Origin: Actinomycetota bacterium
GTDB taxonomy: Bacteria > Actinomycetota > CADDZG01 > WHSQ01
Reading direction: 5' to 3'
DNA: 45,549 bases
Assembly (NCBI GenBank): GCA_009379915.1
Contig: WHSV01000022.1
Span: forward strand, 1-45,549
The position numbers and the translations under genes are program-made. This document shows, piece after piece, positions 25,059-32,087 of this stretch. The notes under the pieces were generated by a model. The model had not been told where the DNA came from. It saw only the letters and a program-made list of their open reading frames with translations, and made no database searches. How positions within the stretch are numbered: the stretch's first letter is position 1; each line of letters starts with the position of its first letter.

Positions 25059-25564
25059 GACTCGGCCCCCTTGCGCGAGCGTTCGATCTCGGCCGCGCCT
25101 CGAATCGCGCTCAGGATTCCCGCGTAGCCGGTGCAGCGGCACAACTGCCCGCTGATCGCCTTACGAAGCTCTTCGTCGCTCATCTCGGGGGCCCGCTCGT
25201 AGATGGGCAGCGCCGTCATCAGGAACCCCGGAGTGCAGTACCCGCACTGAAGGCCGTGATGCATCCTGAACGACTCCTGGAGAGGATGGAGCCCGTCGTC
25301 GGAAGCGGCGAGTCCCTCGACGGTCGTGATGGCCGCGCCGTCCGTCTGTACCGCAAAGGTGAGACAGGAGCGAGCCGGTTCGCCGTCGATCAGGACGGTG
25401 CAACACCCGCAGACCCCGTGCTCGCAGCCGACGTGCGTCCCGGTGAGCCCGATCGTGTGTCGCAGCACGTCGGACAGAAGCCACCGGGCTTCGACATCGA
25501 TCTGATGCGCTATTCCGTTGACCGTAAGTTCGATGCGGGCGCTCTCCCCCGGGTTCAGCGCCAC
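25055..25564 (-). CDS. molybdenum hydroxylase 2Fe-2S subunit (CoxS-like)
   Basis: A 169-residue subunit with two [2Fe-2S] clusters. The plant-type cluster ligands are Cys47, Cys52, Cys55 and Cys67 (CEHGVCGCC ... SC). The second cluster is HHGLQCGYCTPG and GQLCRCTGY. It moves electrons from the molybdenum site to FAD. The GTG at 25564 shares a base with the stop codon of the FAD subunit (TAGTG), and the 3' end overlaps CoxL by 4 nt, so the three subunits are coupled in the order M-S-L. Confidence 0.95.
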   Translation of the reverse strand: MALNPGESARIELTVNGIAHQIDVEARWLLSDVLRHTIGLTGTHVGCEHGVCGCCTVLIDGEPARSCLTFAVQTDGAAITTVEGLAASDDGLHPLQESFRMHHGLQCGYCTPGFLMTALPIYERAPEMSDEELRKAISGQLCRCTGYAGILSAIRGAAEIERSRKGAES

Positions 25565-26442
25565 TACGAGTCCTGGCCCGCGGTGTCCGCCTTGGCGGCG
25601 GCGCGGCGAACGGCCGTCGCTCCGAGCCTGCGCGCAAGGTGAGTCCTGAAGGCCACGGTCGCGTGAATGTCGTCGACGGGGTCGAGCTGACCCTCGACGA
25701 CCCGGGCGACCGCGTCCTCGACCTCGTCTGTCTCGAACGCACTCGCGCCGAGCGGCGGCAGCTCGGTGCACACCGGCACGTCCCCCATGCCGAGGTAGCC
25801 GAGGGCAACGGTCGTCGTATCCCCGGCGCGCTCCGCCCGGGCCGCGACGCCGCAAAGAGCGTAGTCGCCGCTCCGCCGGGCGAACTCTTCGAAGGCGAAC
25901 CCCTGGTCGGCTGCGGCGACGGGCCAGCGCACCTCCTCCAACCACTCGGTGTCCTCGAGCGAGTTCTCCAGAGGTCCCCTGAAGCATTCGCCGGCGGGAA
26001 TCGTGCGGCGTCCGGTCGCCGATCGAGCGACGACCTCCCCCCGCAGGACGGCGAGCACCGCCGGAAGCTCGGCCGCGGGGTCCGCATGGGCGATGCTGCC
26101 TACGACCGTGCCTCGGTTGCGGATCGCGGGGTGAGCGACGAAATCCATGGTCTCGGCGAGCAGTGGAACTCGCTCGGTAACGAGCTCGGAGCGTTCCACG
26201 GACGACTGCCTGACCAGCGGCCCCACGGTCACGTGACCGTCGTCGAGCGCCGGCCCGGCGGTCTCGTCGTGGAGGTGATTCAAGTCGATCAGATGGGCGG
26301 GGCTGGACAGGCGCATGTTCAGAATCGGAATGAGACTCTGCCCCCCCGCCAGAATCTTCGCCTCGGATCCGAGCTCGGCCAGCAGCGCGTCGACCTCGCC
26401 GCGCGTCTCGGGCCGGTGATAGGTGAACGGAGCCGGTTTCAC
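25564..26442 (-). CDS. molybdenum hydroxylase FAD subunit (CoxM-like)
   Basis: A 292-residue FAD-binding subunit. ILAGGQSLIPILNMRLSSPAHLIDL and RNRGTVVGSIAHADPAAELPAVL are the two FAD-binding signatures of the family. It begins VKPAPFTYHRPETRGEVDALL, a typical start, from a GTG at 26442 that shares a base with the CoxG stop (TAGTG). It would pass electrons from the iron-sulfur subunit to a final acceptor, which in form-II enzymes is not known in general. Confidence 0.95.
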   Translation of the reverse strand: MKPAPFTYHRPETRGEVDALLAELGSEAKILAGGQSLIPILNMRLSSPAHLIDLNHLHDETAGPALDDGHVTVGPLVRQSSVERSELVTERVPLLAETMDFVAHPAIRNRGTVVGSIAHADPAAELPAVLAVLRGEVVARSATGRRTIPAGECFRGPLENSLEDTEWLEEVRWPVAAADQGFAFEEFARRSGDYALCGVAARAERAGDTTTVALGYLGMGDVPVCTELPPLGASAFETDEVEDAVARVVEGQLDPVDDIHATVAFRTHLARRLGATAVRRAAAKADTAGQDS

Positions 26443-27053
26443 TAACGGGCGGTCTTCCGGCCGACGATGACGCCGATGATCGCGAGGGCGAACCCCACGG
26501 CCAGGCCCATGAGGAACGTCTTGTTGTCGGATGCCGCGGCCGGGGGTCTGGCGTAGACCCGGCCGATCTCGGCGACGGGCTCGGCTGCGGTCGAAGCCGC
26601 TGCGGTCACCGGGGCCCCGGTAAGAGCTCCGTCGATCGCCCTGAAGAAGTCGTTCGACATGCGCTTGGAGGCGGCGCCGATCATTCGCTGGCCGACGCCG
26701 GCGATCGGGCCGGCGACCTGGGCCTCGGCTTCGTACACCAGCAGCGTCCCTCCGCCGTTCGAGTCGGACAGCCGGCTGAGCGCCTCGACCTCGATCGACC
26801 CCGCCCCGCCGCGCGCCGACCCGGACAGCACGCAGGACTCGAAGTCCTTCTTGTCGGTCATGCTGAAGAGGCCGTCGTAGGTCCCCTTCACGCTTCCGAC
26901 ACCGACGTCTGCCGTGATCTTGTAGCGGTCCGGCCCGACGACCTCGAGACTCCTCGCACCGGGCAGGGTGGCGGCGAGCAACTCCGGATCCTGAAGCGCC
27001 TTCCATACACTCTGGCGGTCTGCTTGAAACTCGTAGCGTCCCTGAACCTTCAA
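26442..27053 (-). CDS. CoxG-like SRPBCC protein with C-terminal membrane anchor
   Basis: A 203-residue protein: an SRPBCC domain over residues 1-145 (KVQGRYEFQADRQSVWKAL, PELLAATLPGA, GTYDGLFSM), a low-complexity linker rich in Ala and Pro, then a hydrophobic helix NKTFLMGLAVGFALAIIGVI and a basic end. CoxG recruits CO dehydrogenase to the membrane in carboxydotrophs, so a similar docking role for the hydroxylase is likely. The TTG at 27053 is taken as the start because it overlaps the ligase stop (TTGA), the rule in this operon, and gives the usual MKV-type N-terminus; ATG at 27065 is an alternative. Confidence 0.88.
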   Translation of the reverse strand: MKVQGRYEFQADRQSVWKALQDPELLAATLPGARSLEVVGPDRYKITADVGVGSVKGTYDGLFSMTDKKDFESCVLSGSARGGAGSIEVEALSRLSDSNGGGTLLVYEAEAQVAGPIAGVGQRMIGAASKRMSNDFFRAIDGALTGAPVTAAASTAAEPVAEIGRVYARPPAAASDNKTFLMGLAVGFALAIIGVIVGRKTAR

Positions 27054-28606
27054 CCTTCCCCCCATCCGGAAGCTCGCCCTTGCCTGAGCTCCTCCTTTTG
27101 AATCTTTCCGACCGAGGTGCGCGGCAGGCCGTCCACGAACTCGATGTTGCCTGGAACCTTGAATGCTGCCAAGCGGCTTGCGCACCATTCAATGAGTTCA
27201 TCTTCCGTCACGCCCGTCTTGTTGGCGAGTACCACGTAGGCCTTGATTGCCTCGTCACGCATTGCGTCGGGAACGCCGATTGCCGCCGATTCGAAAACCG
27301 AGGGATGGGCGTTGATCGCGCTCTCGATCTCGCTCGCGGCGACGTTCTCGCCCGCACGTTTGATCATGTCCTTCGCCCGGTCGACGAAGTGGAAGTATCC
27401 GGCCCCGTCGACGCACACGTTGTCCCCTGTGTGCAACCAGCCCTCCACCACGGCCGCGCGCGTCGCCTCGTCGTCACCGAGATAGCCTGCCATGAGAGTA
27501 GCGCTCGGCTCCCCTCCGACCAGCAATTCGCCCACCTCACCGTCGTTCACGTCGGCCCCGTCCTCACCCACCACGCGGAGGCGCGCCCCCAGAGTCGGGC
27601 GTCCGATGGTCATGTTGCGCCGCTCGCCGTAGAGGGGGTTGAGCGTGGGCGGAGCGATCGTCTCCGTCATTCCGTAGAGCTGGAGCAGCGGACAGCCGAA
27701 GCGAACCTCGAACTCCTCGAGCTGAACCTCGGTCACGTTCTGGGAGAAGAGCACGGCACGCAGCTCGTTGCGAGCATCGTCTTCGCTCCGAGGTTGTGCG
27801 AGCAGCATTCGAATGGGGGCCGCGAACAAGCTCGCCAGAGTCGCATGATGCTGCGCCGCTACGGTGGCCCAGCGCGAGGCGCTGAAGCGCGCCATCACGA
27901 TGACACTCGAGCCCGTGACGAGTCCCGGCATCGTCGAGTAGTACTGCGCGTTCGCATGGAACAACGGCAGCGTGATCAGCATCCGGTCGCCGGGAGACAC
28001 ACGCAGGTGCTGAGCCACCACCTCTCCGACGTGAAGGTAGTTCGCGTGAGTCACCAAGACGCCCTTGGGGCGGCTGGTCGTTCCCGAGGTGTAGAGGACC
28101 GCGGCGACGTCGGCGGGGACCGGGTGTCGGGGGCCTATAGCGGAGGCTCGAGCGAGCTCGTCGTCGAACGACCCGGCCCCGTCGGCCGGTTCCCCGGTCA
28201 CGAGAACCGGCCGGTCGCCGACGGCCGAGCTCAGGGGGCTCAGCAGGTCGGGCTGGGTGACCGAGAGCTTCGTGGCGGCGTGTCCCACCACGTATGCCAG
28301 CTCGTTCGCCGTCAGAAGCGGGTTGGTGGGCACGATCACCGCACCGAGCCAAGCGGCTCCGAACCAGAGGTCGAAGAACTCGGGACAGTTCCAGAGATGC
28401 ACGTGCACCTTGTCACCGCGGCCGATCCCGTGACTGGCCAGCACACCGGCGGTCAGCGCCGCCCGCGTTGCCATGGCTTCGTAGGACCGGCGTTGCACGC
28501 CGCCGTCGAGGTCGTCGAACAAGAGGAACGGAGCCGAGGGCTGCTCGGAAGCACGGCGCGTCAGGATCGAGACGATGGTGTCGGCCCCCGTGCTCAGCGC
28601 GTGCAT
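27050..28606 (-). CDS. AMP-forming acyl-CoA ligase
   Basis: A 518-residue member of the AMP-binding superfamily that activates a carboxylic acid with ATP and CoA. The phosphate loop is VLYTSGTTSRPKGV; LQLYGMTETIAPPTLNP, EGWLHTGDN, FVDRAKDMIKRAGENVAASEIE and the C-terminal lysine motif PRTSVGKIQKEEL are all intact. The A5 region resembles CaiC-type (carnitine) ligases, but the substrate is not predictable. The ATG at 28606 has TAGGAGA 8 nt upstream. It is the first gene of the 11-gene operon. In the pathway it could activate the final acid; this is inference. Confidence 0.92.
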   Translation of the reverse strand: MHALSTGADTIVSILTRRASEQPSAPFLLFDDLDGGVQRRSYEAMATRAALTAGVLASHGIGRGDKVHVHLWNCPEFFDLWFGAAWLGAVIVPTNPLLTANELAYVVGHAATKLSVTQPDLLSPLSSAVGDRPVLVTGEPADGAGSFDDELARASAIGPRHPVPADVAAVLYTSGTTSRPKGVLVTHANYLHVGEVVAQHLRVSPGDRMLITLPLFHANAQYYSTMPGLVTGSSVIVMARFSASRWATVAAQHHATLASLFAAPIRMLLAQPRSEDDARNELRAVLFSQNVTEVQLEEFEVRFGCPLLQLYGMTETIAPPTLNPLYGERRNMTIGRPTLGARLRVVGEDGADVNDGEVGELLVGGEPSATLMAGYLGDDEATRAAVVEGWLHTGDNVCVDGAGYFHFVDRAKDMIKRAGENVAASEIESAINAHPSVFESAAIGVPDAMRDEAIKAYVVLANKTGVTEDELIEWCASRLAAFKVPGNIEFVDGLPRTSVGKIQKEELRQGRASGWGEG

Positions 28607-29969
28607 GAAGATAGTCTCCTATCTCGTGACCGATCCCGCCGACCTCGACATCGCACAGACCACCCAGGCAATCGCGGGCGGTGAACTGTCGCCGGCCGAG
28701 CTGACCGCCGCCTGTCTCGGGCGCATCGAGCAACTCGAGCCCACGATCCAGGCCTTCGTCACCCTCGACGGAGAGGGGGCACGGGAGCAGGCCCGTCGGT
28801 TGACCGAGGAGTTGTCCCGCTCCGGCCCCCGTTCGCCGCTGCACGGAATCCCGGTCGGAATCAAGGACCTCGTGGACGTCGAGGGGCTGCCCACAACGGC
28901 GTCGTCCCGGGTGCTCGAGGGGAACGTCGCTTCGTCCGACGCTCCGGTTGTCGCAGGGCTTCGCGCCGCCGGCGCCGTAATCCTCGGCAAGACGAACACT
29001 CAGGAGTTCGCCTACGGCGTCGTCAGTGCGCCGACCCGCAACCCTTGGGATGTGAACCGCATTCCGGGAGGATCGAGCGGAGGCACGGCCGCTGCGCTGG
29101 CCGCCGGCATGATGTTGGGTGGGATCGGCACCGACACCGCGGGGTCGATACGAATCCCGGCCTCGCTGTGCGGTATCAGCGGTCTCAAGCCGCGGCCGGA
29201 CCTGATCCCGGTCGACGGCATCATTCCGTTGGCACCGAGCCTCGATGCATGCGGCCCGATGGCGCGCACTGTGGCGGACCTACGCGTCCTGTTCGAAACG
29301 TTAGATGGAGAACTGCGCCGGGGGCCCGATGTGCAGGGGCTGCGTCTCGCCGTGCCCGGGAACCCCGAGGTTGCCGGAGCAACCCCCGAGGCTCAAAACG
29401 CGGTCGACGCCGCGGTCGCGGTATTGGTTGATGAGGGTCTGAGCCGTTCCGATGTCGACCTCGAACCGTTCTCCGAGTGGGACCGTCCGAGATCGATGCC
29501 GCTCATGCTCGAGGCATTAGAGGTACACCGTTCGAGGGGTTGGTATCCGCAGCGCGCCGACCGCTACACCGAGGAGACGCTGGGCTCACTGCGCTTCGCC
29601 GAGCGCCTGACCGACGAGAAGGTTGAGACGACGAGGGCCCCGCTGGCCGCTCTCGTCGAGAACCTGATGGGCGTCTTCGAGGACGCCGACGTGCTCGTGC
29701 TTCCGACCACGCAGGTCACGGCCCCCACCGTGAGGGAGTCCTCCGCCCGCGACGACGGCCATCGCACTCCCGTGGTCCGCAACCTCACGCGCCTCTGCGG
29801 TCCCGTGAACGTCTGCAGACTTGCCGCCATGAGCATCCCGTGCGGCTTCGACAAGAGTGGCCTCCCCATCGGGCTCCACCTCATCGGGCAAAATGAGTCG
29901 AGTCTCCTCGCGCTCGGCGAGCTCTATCAGTTGTTGACCGATTGGCACACCAAGCGACCCAAGCTCTGA
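28605..29969 (+). CDS. amidase signature family protein
   Basis: A 454-residue amidase with the Ser-Ser-Lys triad visible: Lys in GIPVGIKDLVDV, Ser in PGGSSGGTAAALAAGMMLGG and the nucleophile Ser in GTDTAGSIRIPASLCG. It should hydrolyse a linear amide. The ATG at 28605 or the GTG at 28626 may be the start; neither has a clear ribosome site, and the conserved part starts near DIAQTTQAIAGGELSPAEL. Divergent from the ligase operon by a shared start region, it probably belongs to the same pathway, for example hydrolysing the amide left after ring opening and decarbamoylation. Confidence 0.88.
   Translation: MKIVSYLVTDPADLDIAQTTQAIAGGELSPAELTAACLGRIEQLEPTIQAFVTLDGEGAREQARRLTEELSRSGPRSPLHGIPVGIKDLVDVEGLPTTASSRVLEGNVASSDAPVVAGLRAAGAVILGKTNTQEFAYGVVSAPTRNPWDVNRIPGGSSGGTAAALAAGMMLGGIGTDTAGSIRIPASLCGISGLKPRPDLIPVDGIIPLAPSLDACGPMARTVADLRVLFETLDGELRRGPDVQGLRLAVPGNPEVAGATPEAQNAVDAAVAVLVDEGLSRSDVDLEPFSEWDRPRSMPLMLEALEVHRSRGWYPQRADRYTEETLGSLRFAERLTDEKVETTRAPLAALVENLMGVFEDADVLVLPTTQVTAPTVRESSARDDGHRTPVVRNLTRLCGPVNVCRLAAMSIPCGFDKSGLPIGLHLIGQNESSLLALGELYQLLTDWHTKRPKL
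28609..28624. promoter_or_regulatory. inverted repeat at the divergent ligase/amidase starts
   Basis: AGATAG-TCTC-CTATCT is a perfect 6-bp inverted repeat. On the minus strand it contains the ribosome site of the ligase, so folding in the mRNA could mask it; as DNA it could be an operator. The two divergent start codons overlap at 28604-28607, so the promoters must lie inside the opposing genes or the transcripts are nearly leaderless. Confidence 0.5.
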
Positions 29970-29990
29970 GTCTTCCGCGGAGCGCCCCCG

Positions 29991-30062
29991 CTAACAGCAG
30001 GGAGGTGGGCAGCAGTCGGGCGGGCAGTCGCAGGGGACGCCCTCGCTCGGCAAGTCGGTCAC
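29991..30062 (-). CDS. 23-residue peptide with six cysteines, coupled to merR
   Basis: A tiny frame from a GTG at 30062, which overlaps the merR stop (GTGA), to a TAG at 29991. GGGGAGG lies 9 nt upstream of the GTG, inside merR, an ideal ribosome site. The peptide begins MTDLPSEGV and residues 10-23 read PCDCPPDCCPPPCC: six Cys and seven Pro in 14 residues plus two Asp. It has no membrane segment. A metal-binding peptide expressed with a metal-type MerR regulator is the simplest reading. I know no family for it; being too short for normal gene calling, it may have been overlooked elsewhere. Confidence 0.65.
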   Translation of the reverse strand: MTDLPSEGVPCDCPPDCCPPPCC

Positions 30063-30478
30063 GGTCGTTCACCTCCCCTCGCGGTCATGTAGGGGCCGCA
30101 GACCCACTCCCACTCGGCCTCGCAATCGGGAGTCGGAGGAGAGTCCAGCATGCCGGTGAGATTGGATCGCAACTGGGTCAGCCTCTCGATCTCGGCATCG
30201 ATGTCGGCGATGCGGACTTTCAGCAGCTCGAGAGTGTGGCCGCACGGGCAGGTTCCGCGATCGGAGATGTCGAGCAGTTCGCGGATCTCGCGCAACCGCA
30301 GTCCGAGATCCTGGGCCCTGCGCACGAAGCCGACGCGTTCGATGGATCCCTCGTCGAACAGCCGATATCCGGCGGGACTGCGCGCCGGAGGGGGCAGCAG
30401 GCGCTCGCGTTCGTAGAAGCGGACGGTGTCGGGGGAGATCCCCGTGCGGGAGGCAAGCTGAGAGACGGTCATGTTCAT
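30059..30478 (-). CDS. MerR-family metal-type transcriptional regulator
   Basis: A 139-residue MerR protein. The N-terminal winged helix reads MTVSQLASRTGISPDTVRFYERERLLPPP, followed by YRLFDEGSIERVGFVRRAQDLGLRLREIRELL. The long dimerisation helix spans about 82-112. Cys77, Cys79, His81, Cys119 and Cys127 sit where ZntR/CadR-type proteins bind divalent metals, so Zn, Cd or Pb sensing is likely. The ATG at 30478 (or 30472) lies 7-8 nt from the predicted -10, so the message may be leaderless. A palindromic operator with a long promoter spacer lies directly upstream, suggesting autoregulation. Confidence 0.9.
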   Translation of the reverse strand: MNMTVSQLASRTGISPDTVRFYERERLLPPPARSPAGYRLFDEGSIERVGFVRRAQDLGLRLREIRELLDISDRGTCPCGHTLELLKVRIADIDAEIERLTQLRSNLTGMLDSPPTPDCEAEWEWVCGPYMTARGGERP

Positions 30479-30484
30479 GGGAGC

Positions 30485-30516
30485 ACCGTAAACCTTGGAG
30501 TCCACTCCAAGGTCAA
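30485..30516 (-). promoter_or_regulatory. MerR-type promoter/operator
   Basis: On the minus strand TTGACC (30511-30516) and TTACGG (30486-30491) are separated by 19 nt, or 20 nt if TACGGT is the -10; this over-long spacing is typical of MerR-activated promoters. Between them lies the perfect palindrome ACCTTGGAGT-N2-ACTCCAAGGT (30492-30513). It resembles Zn/Pb-type sites such as the zntA promoter. Confidence 0.8.
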
Positions 30517-30548
30517 GCGATCCGCGGCGGGTGAGTACGCTCCCGGTG

Positions 30549-31277
30549 ATGATCCGGATGCTCCCGACGCTCGCGCTCGCCGCCTACAACAACCTCGCCA
30601 ACCTGTGGCCCCCGTTCAACCGGCGGGCGTACGTGCCGGTCAACCTTTTCGCCACCGTGGCTCTCGCTTGGGTTGCGCTCGGGCCACTGGGGCTCGCGTT
30701 TGACGACGTGGTGGGAAGCATCGAGATCGTCGATGCCTTCGCGGGGATGGCGATGGGTGCCCTCGTCGCGGCGCCTCTTTTCGTCGGACTCAGATCGCCG
30801 AGGTGGCGCGCGCGCATCGCGGACGAGCGCACGGCTCATCTCTCGGGCGCGGCTCTCGCCTATCGGTGCCTGGTGCACGTCCCGCTGGGGACGGCGCTGC
30901 TCGAGGAGTTCGCGTTCAGGGGTGTTCTCTTCGTTGCGTGGGACGCCACCGAATCCACCTTGGCTGCGGCGATTCTCTCGAGCGCCGTCTTCGGACTGTG
31001 GCACATCGCTCCGGCGCGCAACGCGTTCTTGCTGAACCATCCCGCCTCGTCGATGGGTGCGATGTTGTGGTGGATCGCACTGACTGTGGCAGCGACGTTC
31101 GTGGCCGGTCTGATCCTGATCTGGCTAAGAGTGCTGGGTGAAGGTGTCCTCCTGCCCTTCGCGCTTCACGCGACGTTGAACTCGCTTGCGACTCTGGCGG
31201 GGGCGAGAGCTCACCCGCCCGAGCACCCTCGCCTAGCGGGTCCAGTCGACGGCGGAGACACCATCGATGCTGCTTAG
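30549..31277 (+). CDS. CPBP-family intramembrane metalloprotease
   Basis: A protein of about 242 residues with several hydrophobic helices and the CPBP (Abi/CAAX-protease-like) motifs: LLEEFAFRG (EExxxR), a second motif around FGLWHIAP and HATLNSLA near the end. It should be an integral membrane protease of unknown target. The start is uncertain: ATG 30549 or GTG 30531; neither has a strong ribosome site. It is divergent from merR and shares the spacer holding the MerR operator, so regulation by MerR is possible. The 3' end overlaps the convergent mgtC-like gene by 45 nt. Confidence 0.85.
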   Translation: MIRMLPTLALAAYNNLANLWPPFNRRAYVPVNLFATVALAWVALGPLGLAFDDVVGSIEIVDAFAGMAMGALVAAPLFVGLRSPRWRARIADERTAHLSGAALAYRCLVHVPLGTALLEEFAFRGVLFVAWDATESTLAAAILSSAVFGLWHIAPARNAFLLNHPASSMGAMLWWIALTVAATFVAGLILIWLRVLGEGVLLPFALHATLNSLATLAGARAHPPEHPRLAGPVDGGDTIDAA

Positions 31278-31916
31278 CTGCTCGGCGACGTCCTCGATAT
31301 CCACGTCCTCTGATATCTCGACGTCCAGGATGATCTGTCGCTGCTGGTTCGGCAGGCCCACGGTCCTCATGCGACGTAGGTTGACCCCGCTAGCTTCGAG
31401 AGCCTCACTTACGTGGGTAATCTTGCCGCTCGACTCGAGGTCGACGACCACCTTGAAGAGACTCTGCCGGAGAGAACGCAGTATGACTCGCTGAATCGGG
31501 CGCAGAAACAGCAGCGAGATGAGCGCCAGCGCGGTCGTAACCACGGCGGGAGTCCAGAAACCAAGCGCTACGGCGACGCCGATCGACGCGGTCACCCAGA
31601 TGCTCGCTGCTGTGGTGAGACCCCGGATGTTGATCCCTTGTCGCAGAATGGCTCCCGCGCCGAGAAAGCCGATACCGGTCACTACCTGAGCCGCAACGCG
31701 AGTCGGATCGAACCGCACGACATCCGCATCGACGAAGGCCGCCGTCCCATAGGCCCCGGCCATCGTGAAGAGGGCTGCGCCCAGAGTGACGAGAATGTGC
31801 GTGCGAAATCCGGCCGGCTGCTCGTTGTACTCGCGCTCGAACCCGATGAGCCCGCCGAGAGCGGCGGCTGCAAGCAGGCGCAGGCCCATCTCCCACCATT
31901 CGAGCGTCGGTGCCAC
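31233..31916 (-). CDS. MgtC/SapB-family membrane protein
   Basis: A 227-residue protein with four to five N-terminal membrane helices carrying the family signature LGGLIGFEREYNEQPAGFRTHILVTLGAALF, then GIGFLGAGAILRQG and ITTAAS-like LTTAASIWVTASIG. The C-terminal ~85 residues form a soluble ACT-like domain (SLFKVVVDLESSGKITHVSEALEASG ... VEISEDVDIEDVAEQL). MgtC proteins are linked to growth in low magnesium and to ATP-synthase control; the role here is inference. GTG 31916 is used because it gives the full first helix; ATG 31889 is the alternative. Confidence 0.9.
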   Translation of the reverse strand: MAPTLEWWEMGLRLLAAAALGGLIGFEREYNEQPAGFRTHILVTLGAALFTMAGAYGTAAFVDADVVRFDPTRVAAQVVTGIGFLGAGAILRQGINIRGLTTAASIWVTASIGVAVALGFWTPAVVTTALALISLLFLRPIQRVILRSLRQSLFKVVVDLESSGKITHVSEALEASGVNLRRMRTVGLPNQQRQIILDVEISEDVDIEDVAEQLSSIDGVSAVDWTR

Positions 31917-31953
31917 TTCTCTCCCATCACGACTCGCCTTCGGAGGCCAGCAT

Positions 31954-32082
31954 ATGTACGCTGGGTACATGCCGTTCCATTGTCCGGTTTGCAAACTCAT
32001 CTTCCGGCTCGAGAACGAGTTGGAGCAACACCTCAAGGACGAGCATCCCGACTTCCGCCGGGACAAGCAGTACGAGGGATAG
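31954..32082 (+). CDS. 42-residue single C2H2 zinc-finger protein
   Basis: A tiny protein whose residues 9-34 form a classic zinc finger: C-x2-C-x12-H-x4-H in HCPVCKLIFRLENELEQHLK and DEH. This eukaryote-like spacing is uncommon in bacteria. ATG 31954 has GGAGG 7 nt upstream. A second ATG at 31969 would remove five residues, and the sequence between them is the perfect inverted repeat ATGTAC-GCTGG-GTACAT, possibly an operator. It is divergent from mgtC across 37 nt. It might bind DNA or RNA, or buffer zinc; nothing in the sequence decides this. Confidence 0.75.
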   Translation: MYAGYMPFHCPVCKLIFRLENELEQHLKDEHPDFRRDKQYEG

Positions 32083-32087
32083 CGGTC

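Noticed and set aside
22683-26442. True CO dehydrogenase
   Set aside because: The large subunit has YRGAGR in the active-site loop rather than the AYRCSFR motif of form-I CoxL.
27080-28684. 534-residue plus-strand open frame opposite the acyl-CoA ligase
   Set aside because: His/Arg/Gly-rich antisense shadow; the ligase on the other strand has every family motif.
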